From the NCBI GenBank assembly GCA_903772945.1, contig CAICTM010000605.1, forward strand, positions 1-56,860: a stretch of 56,860 nucleotides of DNA. The letters run 5' to 3'. The notes below the pieces were generated by a model. The model ran no database searches. It was not told the DNA's origin and was given only the letters and a program-made list of their open reading frames with translations. Both the position numbers and the translations under genes were made by a program. This document shows positions 43,770 to 54,681 of the stretch, in pieces. Source of the DNA: Seminavis robusta. Lineage: Eukaryota > Bacillariophyta > Bacillariophyceae > Naviculales > Naviculaceae. The first letter of the stretch is position 1; each line of letters begins with the position of its first letter.

Positions 43770-46309
43770 ATGCCAGCGCACGATGACGAAAGCAGCCAGG
43801 AAGACGGAGAGGAGAACTTGCTCGATGTCATTGCCAAAATGCAGGCAATGGAAGCTGGTGGTAATGGTACTGTCGATGATTCTACTACTAATGGTATCAC
43901 TGTTGGTCTCGACCCTCAAGCTGAAAAGGCTGCGGCCAGGAACAGTGTCGGTGCGGCTCTTTCCACAGGTGAAGATCCTACAACTAACGGTATCGCTGTT
44001 GGACTGAACCCCCAAACTGAAAAAGCTGCGGCCAGGAACAGTGTTGGTGCCGCTATTTCCACGGGTGAAGCCCTGCCAAGGGCGGAAAGTTCTAAAGGCG
44101 ACAAGGTACCGGCTGCGCTGTCTATGGCTGGCGATACTATAGCAGTAGGGGTGCTCAACGTAGAGGATGGCTGCCCTAAAGATGAAGGACAGAAGGGCGG
44201 AAAGTCAAGCAACGCCATTCCTAGTGCTCCCACAGAGCAGGACGGCCGACCTTTGGAGAATGGTAGAGAGAACGTTGGACCTGCCCCAGTACCCTTGCGT
44301 CGAGGAACCAACCATCCAACTTCCAGACCTGGAGCTGTCGCGGTTGGCGGCACTGGTATCTCTGCTGCTGCTCCTGCTGCTCCGCCCGAGGCAGCCCAAG
44401 GTAATTTCCACCAGCAAGCGCAAACAGTGACCAATGATGGTATCGCACGAGCACGCCTTGTTAACACAGATGAGGAGGAAAACAGGCAAAACGCTGATCC
44501 TGTGCGGGAAGGGGATCTCCGAATGTCAATTGGGAATTCCAAAACAGATGGAAGAGAAGCATTCAAAGCCATCTTTTTGATTTCCATTGTTGGATTTATT
44601 GTTCTTGGCCTTGTTCTGGGACTTACAGGAGAGAAAGACGAAGAAACAGTAGCCCCAACAAGTCTTCCCACTTCCGCACCATCACTTGCTCCTACAGCCT
44701 ATTCGGACACCTTGGATCTCCCTGACTACACACAGGAAGCAATCTTGGATGATTCCAACTCCTCTCAGGCCAGAGCATACTCCTGGCTGATGGAGGATCC
44801 AAATTTAGAGAGCTACCCTGACTGGAGAGTCCTCCAAAGGTTTGCTTTGGCAACTTTCTACTATTCCACGGGAGGGACAGACTGGACAATCAATGACAAT
44901 TGGCTGAATCATAGCCAGGATGAATGCAAGGATTGGGCTTTTCGGACTGACACAGATGGTTTTGATCCAACAACCAGGGATGACAAGATCATAGTGAACT
45001 CTCCATGTGATGCAAATGGACGATATCAGTATCTGCTGATGTCTGGAAACAATTTGGCTGGTTCTGTTCCACAAGAGGTTGGCCTGTTGTCAAGCTTGCT
45101 CATCTTTGAGTTCTCCAAAAATGACCTAGGAGGCAGTACTCTACCTTCTGAGATTGGCTTGCTAACCAATCTTTTGAGAATGACGGGTAAGTGAAATGGC
45201 TACCATGCCTCGCGAAGGAGTCAGCTTTGGGCCTTGATTACTCACAAATATTGGAAACCATCTGTGTACTGGCAGCTGATAGAAGCTACCTTGATGGGAC
45301 TGTTCCGACAGAGATTGGACTAATGACCGGCTTGATTGAACTTTTCCTGGGCTACAACCCTTTTCCCTCCCCTATCCCTTCCGAAATTGCCAACATTCGG
45401 GGACTCAAGAAGATCAACCTGAACAGAGCAGGATTCACTGGGACGTTTCCTCCTGAGCTCTACACACTGACCGACATGCAGGTATTTAATGTTCATGGTC
45501 TACTTGGAATTACAGAAGCCAGCTTGAAGGGCATCGAGCAAATGACAGACTTGATCGGTTTCTCCTGCCACAACTTCCCTCTTAATGGCACTGCAATGCC
45601 TACAGAACTGGGATTGCTTACTAAGCTCATGCACCTCAATCTTTGGGATACAGGATTCACAGGGACGGTCCCTTCAGAGCTGCTTCATTTGACTGTGTTG
45701 GAGCGACTGGATATTGATGACAACAAATTGACAGGAACCTTCCCTGGGTTTCTGTTGGAGCTTACAACTCTGGAAATGATCCTGTACAATGGAAACTTCT
45801 TCACGGGTACCATTCCAGCTGTTGCCTGGGAAAACATGACCAAATTAGATTATCTGTTCTTGAGCAACAATCTGCTGAGCGGCACTATCCCCACAGAATT
45901 TGGGTTGCTAGAAAGTGCAAGGTACTTGCTCATGGAACACAATCTCTTCTCAGGAACATTACCAACGGAGATTGGGAATCTAACCGCTCTCAAGGAGCTG
46001 TGGGTCCATGGGACAGACATTACAGGCACAGTTCCAACAGAGTATGAGGAGATTCCAGAGCTTGAACTTATTACGTTGTCCAATACCTTGCTCACTGGCT
46101 CCATTCCCAATGGCATCTGTGACAGCTTGATGGAAGTGACCTGGGGTTGCGAGACCAGATTCGGTGTGACCCTCCCATTATGCTACGATTTTCAAGAAAG
46201 GACAGACTTTGACTGTGACAATTCTCTTCTCTGTGGCTGTTCCTGTGTGCCATGCCCAGAAGAAGATCCAACGGGCAGTTTTGTCTTCAACATGACATTT
46301 GACCCCTAA
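43770..46309 (+). CDS. Single-pass membrane leucine-rich-repeat protein (LRR family copy 3), two exons
   Basis: Exons 43770-45186 and 45276-46309; the 89-bp intron has donor GTAAGT and acceptor GGCAG, phase 1, and splicing reads ...LLRMTADRSYLDGTVPTEIG. The product is 816 residues. N-terminus: acidic start, then a 32-residue block repeated twice (EKAAARNSVGAA...TGE; DNA offset 96 bp), Pro/Ala-rich linker and a transmembrane helix at about 267-289. Next come APTSLPTSAPSLAPTAYSDT, the ARAYSWLMEDPN...LQRFALATFYYSTGG domain, about twelve LRRs (GTVPTEIGLMTGL, GTIPTEFGLL, GTLPTEIGNL) and a Cys-rich end (CDNSLLCGCSCVPC). It is more divergent from copies 1 and 2 than they are from each other and is the only one with an intron. 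No kinase domain is present. Confidence 0.9.
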
Positions 46310-46957
46310 GGATCTCTTACTGGAAGATGAAAAGGTATCAGCACCTTTTCTTGTGCGTTGTATGCTTGGCTTCCCTTCCTTTCTAACAACACTGTTGACT
46401 GTGGTTGCAGCTCCACAAGGGCAAATCTTGTGTTGTATCTCCAGTAACTGTCTGTGTGTTTGTGTTTTAGTGAGTCTGTGTCCCATCTTTTCTTGCTGGT
46501 TTTGGATTTCCTGCTTGATGCTCTAACCACTAGTCTCTTCCTCAGTATATCTGTTTTGGTGGCTTGCCCAGGCCTGCTGACATGGATGTCATGGTGTCTG
46601 CTCCGTTGGTCAAGTCACTCCTCATTTTGTTCCTTGATTTTAAAGAGTTGCTATCGAATCCAATGAGTTGTGGTGGCGGTGGGGCTGTCCGGTTCATTAA
46701 ACGCAGCTGACTGCTCCTTTCACTGTGTGGAGCACTGTACCTCTATCTATCCGATAAGATAACTCTATTCTGAGTTCGGTACTGAAAGAATCTTAAAGGA
46801 TTCATCAATAGCCACATTCTGTTTACTCAGTAGAGCATACATAGTATCTGCCTATACTCATTACGTCAATTGCACCTGCGCTATAGGTTCTGGGCCCGTA
46901 ACGATAAAAACAATTCAATCACACTGTGCCAGCCATCTCCAAACAATCTCACAAGAC
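46310..46957. other. Intergenic region between convergent genes
   Basis: About 650 bases between converging 3' ends. No gene, RNA or notable repeat seen. Confidence 0.5.
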
Positions 46958-47902
46958 TTATTTGCACTCCCTCTTGGCGCAGATTCTGCAACGCTTCTCG
47001 CATCGGCCAGACTGACAATCTGATCCGTGCTTGCAAGGATCCCCACGGCTACCGTCATAACAGCGGAGATGCTGACAGTAGCCGAGACAGTCAGAATCCG
47101 CTCCACAGCTACCTCCTTCGCCCTTCTTGCTCGTGCACTGCTTGCCCAAAGCAAAACCCTGACAAGTGAGGCTTCCCGCACAATCGGAGTCGCTGCCACA
47201 ACTGTCGCCCTCGGATCCGTCCCAACAAATGAGATTGTGACAGTAGCCAATGCAATCCGCATCCGCTCCACATTGAGCGCCTTCTTCTTTCTTACTCGTG
47301 CATTTCTTGCTCAGACCAACGCCATAGCAAGTGAGGCTGCCCTGGCAATCCGAGTCATTCCCGCAATCGTCACCATCACTCCCATCCCAACATTTCAGGT
47401 TGTGACAATATCCAAGGCACTCCTCATCGGTACCACAGCCTCCTCCTTCAGGTTCCTGATCCCGACAAGTCTTGAAGGCAAGAGCGCCAACGCAATTCAA
47501 GTCGCCTTGACAATCCGAATCATTGGCACAGCTGTCGCCATCCACTCCATCCCAGCACAAACCATTGTTGCAGTAGCCAATGCAGACGGCATCACGGGAA
47601 CAGGGAACCCCCTTTTCACTTGGCTCGTAACATTTCGACTCGAAGGGACCCAAATGATCACCAAAGGCTCCTGGCAGGCCCATGCAAACGAGACCGTCTT
47701 GGCATTCGGAATCGACAAGACACTTATCGCCTGCAGAGCCGTCATAGCACTTCAGATCTTGACAGTATTCGCCTTCTGGACAGGCGCGGTCTGCCGCGCA
47801 ATCGATCAAGGATCGACCACGAAAGTTGGCGGTCGTTCCATCTGCACGGGGTGCTACGGCAAGGAATGCCGTCGAAAGGATGAGTGGGGAAGAGAACTTC
47901 AT
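46958..47902 (-). CDS. Secreted cysteine-rich repeat protein
   Basis: 314 residues from the ATG at 47902. Residues 1-22 are a signal peptide (MKFSSPLILSTAFLAVAPRA). The mature protein has about five repeats of roughly 50 residues, each reading C-x-x-D-x-(D/E)C-x-G-(Y/D) ... C-(H/N/Q)-N-L-x-C-(W/Y)-D-G-x-x-G-D-x-C, the most regular being YCHNLKCWDGSDGDDCGNDS and YCHNLICWDGSEGDSCGSDS. About 11-12 cysteines per repeat pair suggest disulfide-linked EGF- or Dickkopf-like knots, but I cannot name the family. It is acidic except for a basic end (RCEKRCRICAKRECK). Role in cell wall, adhesion or signalling is open. Confidence 0.8.
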   Translation of the reverse strand: MKFSSPLILSTAFLAVAPRADGTTANFRGRSLIDCAADRACPEGEYCQDLKCYDGSAGDKCLVDSECQDGLVCMGLPGAFGDHLGPFESKCYEPSEKGVPCSRDAVCIGYCNNGLCWDGVDGDSCANDSDCQGDLNCVGALAFKTCRDQEPEGGGCGTDEECLGYCHNLKCWDGSDGDDCGNDSDCQGSLTCYGVGLSKKCTSKKEEGAQCGADADCIGYCHNLICWDGSEGDSCGSDSDCAGSLTCQGFALGKQCTSKKGEGGSCGADSDCLGYCQHLRCYDGSRGDPCKHGSDCQSGRCEKRCRICAKRECK

Positions 47903-49344
47903 TTTGTTCCTTTTATTTTTGTATTCCTATTTTGGTGTTATCGTTCAAGATTAGATTAATAAAAATGAGGGGTGAGGAGAATCGAGATACGAGGATAAGA
48001 CAGTCGGAACGGGTTACTGTGAATACCGTTGATGGTCTGTGGAACGCAAAAGGCGGCGCACCAAAACCCTGTTCCGAACGCGGGTGGGACTGGAGGGTCT
48101 GCACGGAATGGTGAACGGTCCACTGTGATACGCACCGCTCACGTGAGCTGCAGTACCGCGGTAGAACGTACTGCACTTGCCCCAAAAACACCATGTGGAG
48201 ACATAAGCCCCAATCCAGGCCCGCTTTTTTTAGGATCGGAAACAATAAGCTGCCCCGCATCTTCGATGTAACAAATGCTGAATCCACATGCCTAGCGTTT
48301 GTCTTGTCAGCGATTGCATCGGGTGACCTCCTGCATTTCAACGACACAGTCCTGGAAGTATCTAGTGATCTTGTTGTGTCTGGGCTACCGCAATAATTGC
48401 AGAAATTACCTCCACTGCCTGTCCAAAAAAGATTCACCCGCCAACGAACCAGTTCTGCTGGACCACATGCAGCATTGAGCGTCTGTCATGGCTTTTTGAA
48501 TGCGGTTTATCCGCAAGTCGGGTTCCGACGCTATTAGCATCCATATCCCGAGCTCTGAGGTCGAAAGTGGCAAAGTCAGCCAACAATGCATGCATGAATC
48601 AAAGTCCAGAGAAGGCATGCAAAGAAGTGGTGCTTGCGGCTCATTGCGGGCTATCGATAGTACCAGCAGTATCGAATGCAAAAACGAAGCCATCAGCGAG
48701 GCTTGCGATTTGGAGGAAAGTTTGAAAACCTTTGCTTGAGGTAACCAAAGATCCGCACCTCAACCAGTCGGAAGATCCAAAGATTCAAAAGATACACAAC
48801 AGAGGTGCGTATTTTGCATGACATTTGGCTTAAACCGATCTCATGCGAAAAGCTGGGCTGAGTCCTCAGTCACTCATCAACAGTTGGGGAAAGCGCTATA
48901 AAGAAATTGAGCAAGCGGCAAGTCGAAAGCCCCAGGGTGGCTGGAGCCTCTTGCATTAGTCGCAAGAAGCGCGAAGATACCGTCGAGTGACAATCGCGAC
49001 GATCGAAGCATGATGGCCATCAGTCAAGCAAGTGCACGAATTTTAAATTTGATGAGTTGTGTAGGCGGTGGGACGTTTGGCGTGGGATACCGCACCAGTA
49101 CGGGTGGACATTGTTCGGACCACTATGATATGACTGCTCTTTTCGCTGAGTCACTCTATCAATGCATGTAGTATTTATCAAATACCCATTCTAGTGACCC
49201 GATGACCCCACTAAAAGGTGACTCATAATTCGTCTGTGCACCTCCCTTTTCCTCTCACTTTTTCCTTGTCGAACGTACACACCCTTCATTTCCATAAAGT
49301 AACGGACCGTCATTTCCATTGATCTCAAGATGCCGTAACTTACC
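47903..49344. other. Intergenic region
   Basis: About 1.4 kb between divergent genes. A frame near 48190-48225 reads CGDISPNPGP, recalling the 2A-like end of some non-LTR retrotransposon N-termini, but no reverse transcriptase is found nearby. The rest is unassigned. Confidence 0.4.
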
Positions 49345-50255
49345 ATGATGACAAACCAAGCAGAGGAAGGAGGCCTTGACTCCAACGTCCACGATGATCT
49401 TTTGCAAAAACAACATGTTTCTATCGATCAGAATCCAGAGCCCGAGCAGCGACAAGAGGAGCCACAAGCACGAGAACCAGTGCAAGAAGCAATCACTATT
49501 AATAATGACCCCACTTCACTGGAGATTGGCATCAAGGAGGCAGCGCCGACCGCCCACCAGAACAACACCGTACCGCCGTTCCAAGGACAACTTCGATATC
49601 GCTTTCCCCGGATCTACTTTGTTTTGGCCCCCGTAACGGCGGAAGGCATTCACGGGAGGTTTTCTGACCATCATTGGTTTTCTAGCACTCAACAATACGG
49701 CTGCAACAGTCGTCAGAGTCCTGTTTGGGGACGTCTTTCTGAGATGTCAGCTAACGTTTTTGATCCGGGGCTCAATCGCATGCCTCTTCTGGCTGGCCAT
49801 GATCATTGTATGGATGCTGATTTTAGCTCTGTCCATACAACTTTATAACGAGAACCGACTGGGTGGCGCAGATGCTGCAGACTTTCCTCTCAGTGATGCC
49901 TATTGGTTCAGCTACATCACCACGACAACAGTTGGGTAAGTAAGAGCTCGTCGACGCCGTGGATGGGCGACAAATCCATGAGTTGACCCTGGCTGGCTGA
50001 TTGCTATCATTCTCTCTCGCGAACTTTCCATCCAATCCTACGTGTATCTTTCGTCAAAGGTTGGGTGATTTTCATTTTTCTCACGAAGAATTTGCAGTGG
50101 GTGACACGTTCTTTGTTCCTCTGCTGGTATTGATTGGCTTCAATTTTGTGGGTATCTTTGCAGAAAAGATGACTGACCTTTACAATCAATACTTTCCAGA
50201 CAGAGGTGGATTTGAAACCATCATGGAATACAAAAGACAAAACCCAGAGCAATAG
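49345..50255 (+). CDS. Single-pore potassium channel subunit (K2P/TPK-like half), three exons
   Basis: Exons proposed at 49345-49569, 49646-49935 and 50060-50255, giving 236 residues. The second intron (124 bp, GTAAGT...AAAG) is secure: it splits the selectivity filter, and splicing gives ITTTTVGLGDFHFSHEEFAV. The first intron (76 bp, donor GTACCG, acceptor GGAAG) is inferred from a frame change near 49640 and fits the usual size; a frameshift is the alternative. Residues 1-75 are an acidic cytosolic tail. A hydrophobic stretch (FTGGFLTIIGFLALN) lies at about 77-91, a first pore helix pair segment at 118-142 (SIACLFWLAMIIVWMLILAL), the P-loop with T-T-V-G-L-G-D (169-175), and the inner helix at 189-208. 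K+ selectivity is inferred from the filter. Only one P-loop is present, where TPK channels have two. Confidence 0.75.
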
Positions 50256-50722
50256 CTATACCGGTAGCAAGATACAACATTGGCACCGTGAAGGTGTCCT
50301 GACCCACACGGTTGGCAATGTTGGCATCCTTCCCAGAACCAGAAGTGAGGTCAAATTCTGCGTGTTGCAGCTGCCGGACACGTCATCGCATTAAGTGTAC
50401 TAGTACTCAACCCCTAATGGAGAAAATTGTATTCCGCTTGGATTCCGGGCTGGCACAGAATCCTCAGAGCAACTGGCCCAATGAATGTTCTCAAAAGATG
50501 TGCACAAACTGTTTCGGGATGCAGACCTTCCCAAAATCGAATTTAAAGTGGCTGTGCCGATTTTGGAGGCGGATCGACACGTCCCGTCTATAGCGGTAGC
50601 CAAGCAACAACCAGAAGACCCAGCTCTGGCTACTGGTATACCTAGCGAGTCATTGCAGGCTGTTGTCTACAGTAGCATTGAAGTCAGTGTTGGTCAGATA
50701 ATAGTTAGTTGTCCAAGACAAG
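50256..50722. other. Intergenic region
   Basis: About 470 bases between the channel and LMBR1 genes on the same strand, with a TACCGGTAG palindrome at the 5' end. No gene visible; the LMBR1 promoter is presumably here. Confidence 0.5.
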
Positions 50723-52456
50723 ATGGTGGATATCTTTTTGATCATTGTGACATTGGTGGCATTCTTAATTTTGACGGTTGTGGCCCTGTATCTGTTGGTC
50801 CACTACCAGCATCCGGATGACAAGAATGAAGCCTATTTACCGAAGTTTGTAGTGATATTTGGGTTCGTCTTGGCCGGAGCTACCGTCTTGATGCTACCCT
50901 TGGATGTCGCCAACAATGAGGGATATGCCGGTACGCAGAAGATACTCATGCACCATGCACACCACGAGTCGACGTCTTATGTTATCTAACTTTTCTAACC
51001 ACTATCATCAGGATGTGCTGGTTACGATACCAGTTTCTGTGGGGGCCTCAACATGGAATTCATGTGGTCGATTGTGTTTTGGGCCATTCCGATTTGGGTA
51101 TTTGTCCTGATTCCCTTCTCCACTTTTTACTACGAAGCCGATGATGGTATGCTCATGGCAGGAACCAGTTATCAACCAGATGGGGCACCGAAATCCAAAA
51201 TTGCTTCAGCTTGCTGCTATCAAATGTTTGTGTTCGTCATTGTCGGAGCCATTTTTGCCGCTTCCTACTTCATCTTTAGCGAAACCAACATTCCCGTCCG
51301 GAGCTACCAAGGAGCCAGCTTGCTCAATGGGTTCGCCCATACCGTCATTCCAAAACGAAATTTAACCAGCGGAGAACTATTGCCATTTTCATCCCATCAA
51401 TTAGTTCCCATGAGGCAAACAGATGTCAATTACTTCAGGTCCGTTGCCACTGAGGGATTTGTCGACCTCACACTCACCGTATCGGTCTCCAACTTTTATG
51501 CTGGTCTCATGGCTTTCTTCGGATGGTTCCTATTTGCCATTTTTGGTGGTGTTGGATTGGCTGCTATGCCCCTCGATCTCATCATGATGTACATTAAGCG
51601 ACCTCGGCATTTGGACGCACAGGAATTTCAAGAATTGCAAACCAGTCTCCGAGAACGCACCAACGAATTGGTCGATATTGGAGAACTCATCAAGATTGAA
51701 CGAGACGAAAAGGCAAAGTTGGGATTGACCAGCGGATGGGGGGCCGCACTGTTTGATTCGGACAAACGAAAGGAAGCTCGAGACGAACGACAAGCCATTT
51801 TGGGATTCCAGCAAGCCGTGTACCTTTTGGAACAGGACGTGGAGGACTTTCAAGCCTGCCATGCCAATTATGAAAACTACAATCCATTGATCCCTTACAT
51901 TGGCTTGGTTTGTGGATTCATCTCTTTCATTATCTCGGTTATGTGGTTCCTACACATTGTTATTTATGTGCTTCCAACGCCGCCACTGCGACCCTTTCTC
52001 AACAATTTCTTTGGATGGTTCGACAAGTGGTTCCCGCTCTTTGGTGTTCTGAGTGTTGCAATCTTTACGGTGTATTTGCTACTATGTGCCATCAAAGGTT
52101 GCTTCAAACTAGGAATGCGCTTCTTGTGCATGACGTTGCATCCCATGAAACCAGGCAAGACTTACATGAGTTCCTTCATGTTCAACATTGGATTGGTGCT
52201 ATTGTGTGCTCTGCCCGTGGTGCAGTTTTGCAGTACGGCATTTGCCGACTATGCCAAGTATGCCACTATTCGACAGATATTTGGAGTCCAGATTGAATAC
52301 CTGCGTTTCTTCTCCTTCTTTTGGAAGAATGATGTTTTCATCTTCTTCTTTTTGATCATAATGCTCTTGACATCGGTCTACTTGGTCTGCAAACCGGCCG
52401 ATCAGTCCACCAATTCGCAAGCCTTGCGAGATCGGCTCAATTCTCACAGAAGATAG
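50723..52456 (+). CDS. LMBR1-like multi-pass membrane protein, two exons
   Basis: Exons 50723-50930 and 51012-52456; the 81-bp intron has donor GTACGC and acceptor ATCAG, phase 1. Splicing reads LPLDVANNEGYAGCAGYDTS followed by FCGGLNM, a recognisable LMBR1 family signature near the N-terminus. The product is 550 residues with about nine hydrophobic helices: two in exon 1 (DIFLIIVTLVAFLILTVVAL, FVVIFGFVLAGATVLMLPL), then MWSIVFWAIPIWVFVLIPF and more. A long cytosolic coiled-coil-like loop (SLRERTNELVDIGELIKIER to EQDVEDFQACHA) separates the halves. LMBR1/LIMR relatives include a lipocalin receptor and the lysosomal cobalamin protein LMBD1 (family knowledge); the function here is unknown. Confidence 0.9.
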
Positions 52457-54681
52457 AATGCATGAGTGTTGGATAGTGGACAGCAACAACACCACAACAA
52501 TATGCGCCATGAGAGATCCTTTAGTTGTGCGATGGATAGCATCTCTTCCAAACAATCAAACGATCAATCGTCAAGTGAATACTAGTAGTGTATGGATTTT
52601 GCATATCGTATCATTTCCTAGAACGAGTTGGCACGGCTTGAATGTCTTGGTTGAGTGGCACTAGCCAGATAATATTGCAGCTTGGCTAGGATAAGCAGTA
52701 TAAACAACATTGATGCATGTACCACGTAAGCAATCGGATCATTACACGTGAGGTATCTGGAGTCCCGAACCGACTGTGGCACTTGTTTCCACTAGTCGAC
52801 AATTTCATTCGGCGACCAAAGAGGTGCATGTGGAGGGTCGCCGCGAACAGTCGGCAGCACTAATGAGACTCGACCAACGCATACCTTCCACGCGCAATCT
52901 GGAAGCCGTGGCATTGCCAGTGATACGGTAGTTGGCTCACGAAGAAATTGGCCATAACCTCCTGCCGAAAAGATGGTAAACAAAGCGGAGGAATCCATGA
53001 CAGCCATCCATGCAGCTACGCGAAGATTGGCATGGTCCAACTCGGAATGACCACACCAACCAGCTGTCATTTCCACCGTATGGTTGTCAAGCATGTCAAA
53101 TGCCAACCCGCAAGCAAGTCCGATTTTCCGAATGTGAAAATGATGCCGAGGAAGAGAGGCAAGCGGTGGATCCTCCAAGGCGTCTAGCGACAAAATGCAG
53201 AGGTCCAATTAGTAAGAGGCGTGAGGAGACCGCGGCAGTCTCCTCAGAGGGCAGTCACGGATTCAGAAACTCGGTGTGTCATCAATACCAACAAAGAAGA
53301 CTCCGCCAACAGCTTGTTGGAATCCAAACTACCACCGCTGATTCATGTGTGCATGACAGCTGCCAGCAATCAACAACAGTTACGTCAGATGCAGAGAGTA
53401 AGCTTGAATAGGACCACAGGCAGATCTGCTTGGCATAGCCATATCAACGCGCAGTCGACAATCTCTGCCTTGAACAAATAGCCTTCCGCGTGCTTGACAT
53501 GTATGGGGATTGTGTTGCTGTGTTGGATGCCGGTATGGTGGGGCAGCCATCTGAAAGGATACTAAGTCTTTACACGGTAAATTCCAAGTGGCTATTGATG
53601 GTGTGCTTGGTGTGGCATATTGCAAACCTAGCTAGCTCGTACCGGTAGATTGCCAGGTTCAACAAGACAAGCTAAGCAACTTCACCGTGGAGCCAATCCA
53701 CGGCAGGGTAGGGACAGACACCGTGGACCCTGGTTCTAAGATAATCAGTTCTGAACAAAATCTTGCTGTTTGCCCCCTCTTTTCTCAAGCAAGGATCTTG
53801 CAGCTAGTCTACGTATTTTGTTTCGGCCTTGCAAACGATACAAAAGACAATTATGACACAGTCACCTTGTCCTCAAAATGACTTCTCCATAAAGGACCTC
53901 CAGCTATTCAGCATAAGCCGTTGCCGTGGATCCAATAGCTGTGAGAACTCCCAACAAGATTTGTATATTCTGAGCCCACCGTTTGCCGAGATGGTTGCTT
54001 GTAGCTCCTTCGTCATGTTGAGATAATCAATTGTGGATGTTCCATGCTGTACCGGTAGCTGAACGCACTCAGTTGGATCATCCATCAATGCAACTCGCCA
54101 CAAAAACAATATCCCACGGTTTTCTAAAGTAACAGTTGTGCCTGCTTTGCACTGAAAGCACAAGAGATTGGTGTTAAGTATGTTCCGCCGGAGTGAAGTT
54201 CGGCGGATCTTTCCTACTATTAGAGATCTTTACGCCTATCGATGGCATTAGCATCACGAGTACAATAGCCGTACAATCCCCCCCTCTCACCTTTACTGGC
54301 TACACAAAGTGCACTAGCTGGCAACCTTCACCAATACCGGAGGCAAGTTAACCTACCAACAGGCAGGCATGGGTTACTGGGTTCCATATCGGTAATAAGT
54401 ACTGGTACTAGCTCGTTGAGAAGACTTAAAGACTGCCGGACGAATGACGATTCGAGTCGTGTATAAATCAGAATCCTAATCAATTTTTGGAGCCATCCTA
54501 ATCAATTTTTGGAGCCGCTCCAAAAATTGATTAGGATAGCTCCAAAAATTGATTAGGATTCTGATTATCCACGACTCGAATCGAATCGTCATTCACTCAT
54601 TCACTCCGATCCAAGGTGGCTCTTCCTTCCTCTTGCTCTGCGTACCGTACAGTACAGTACGGCACCGCAGAAGTCAGAATC
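52457..54681. other. Intergenic region with palindrome
   Basis: About 2.2 kb. It holds the 153-bp palindrome at 54442-54594. An open frame of 133 codons at 53010-53411 has no domain and no homologous neighbour, so it is not called. No other gene is evident. Confidence 0.5.
54442..54594. repeat. Near-perfect long palindrome (hairpin, MITE-like)
   Basis: The arms pair from GAATGACGATTCGAGTCGTG on the left to CACGACTCGAAT...CGTCATTC on the right around a one-base centre at about 54516; the right arm has an extra ATTCG-type unit. Each arm contains CTAATCAATTTTTGGAGC twice in tandem. No protein-coding potential. It resembles a foldback element or a MITE, but a clear target duplication is not seen. 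Confidence 0.9.

Noticed and set aside
43916..44671. 251-codon open frame on the minus strand
   Set aside because: Antisense to the low-complexity N-terminus of LRR gene 3; Ala/Pro/Ser-rich shadow.
47027..47959. 310-codon open frame on the plus strand
   Set aside because: It is antisense to the signal-peptide Cys-rich gene; its Thr/Ala/Ile-rich translation mirrors the repeats and has no domain.
53010..53411. 133-codon open frame
   Set aside because: No domain, mixed composition, no splice or paralog support; left as unproven.
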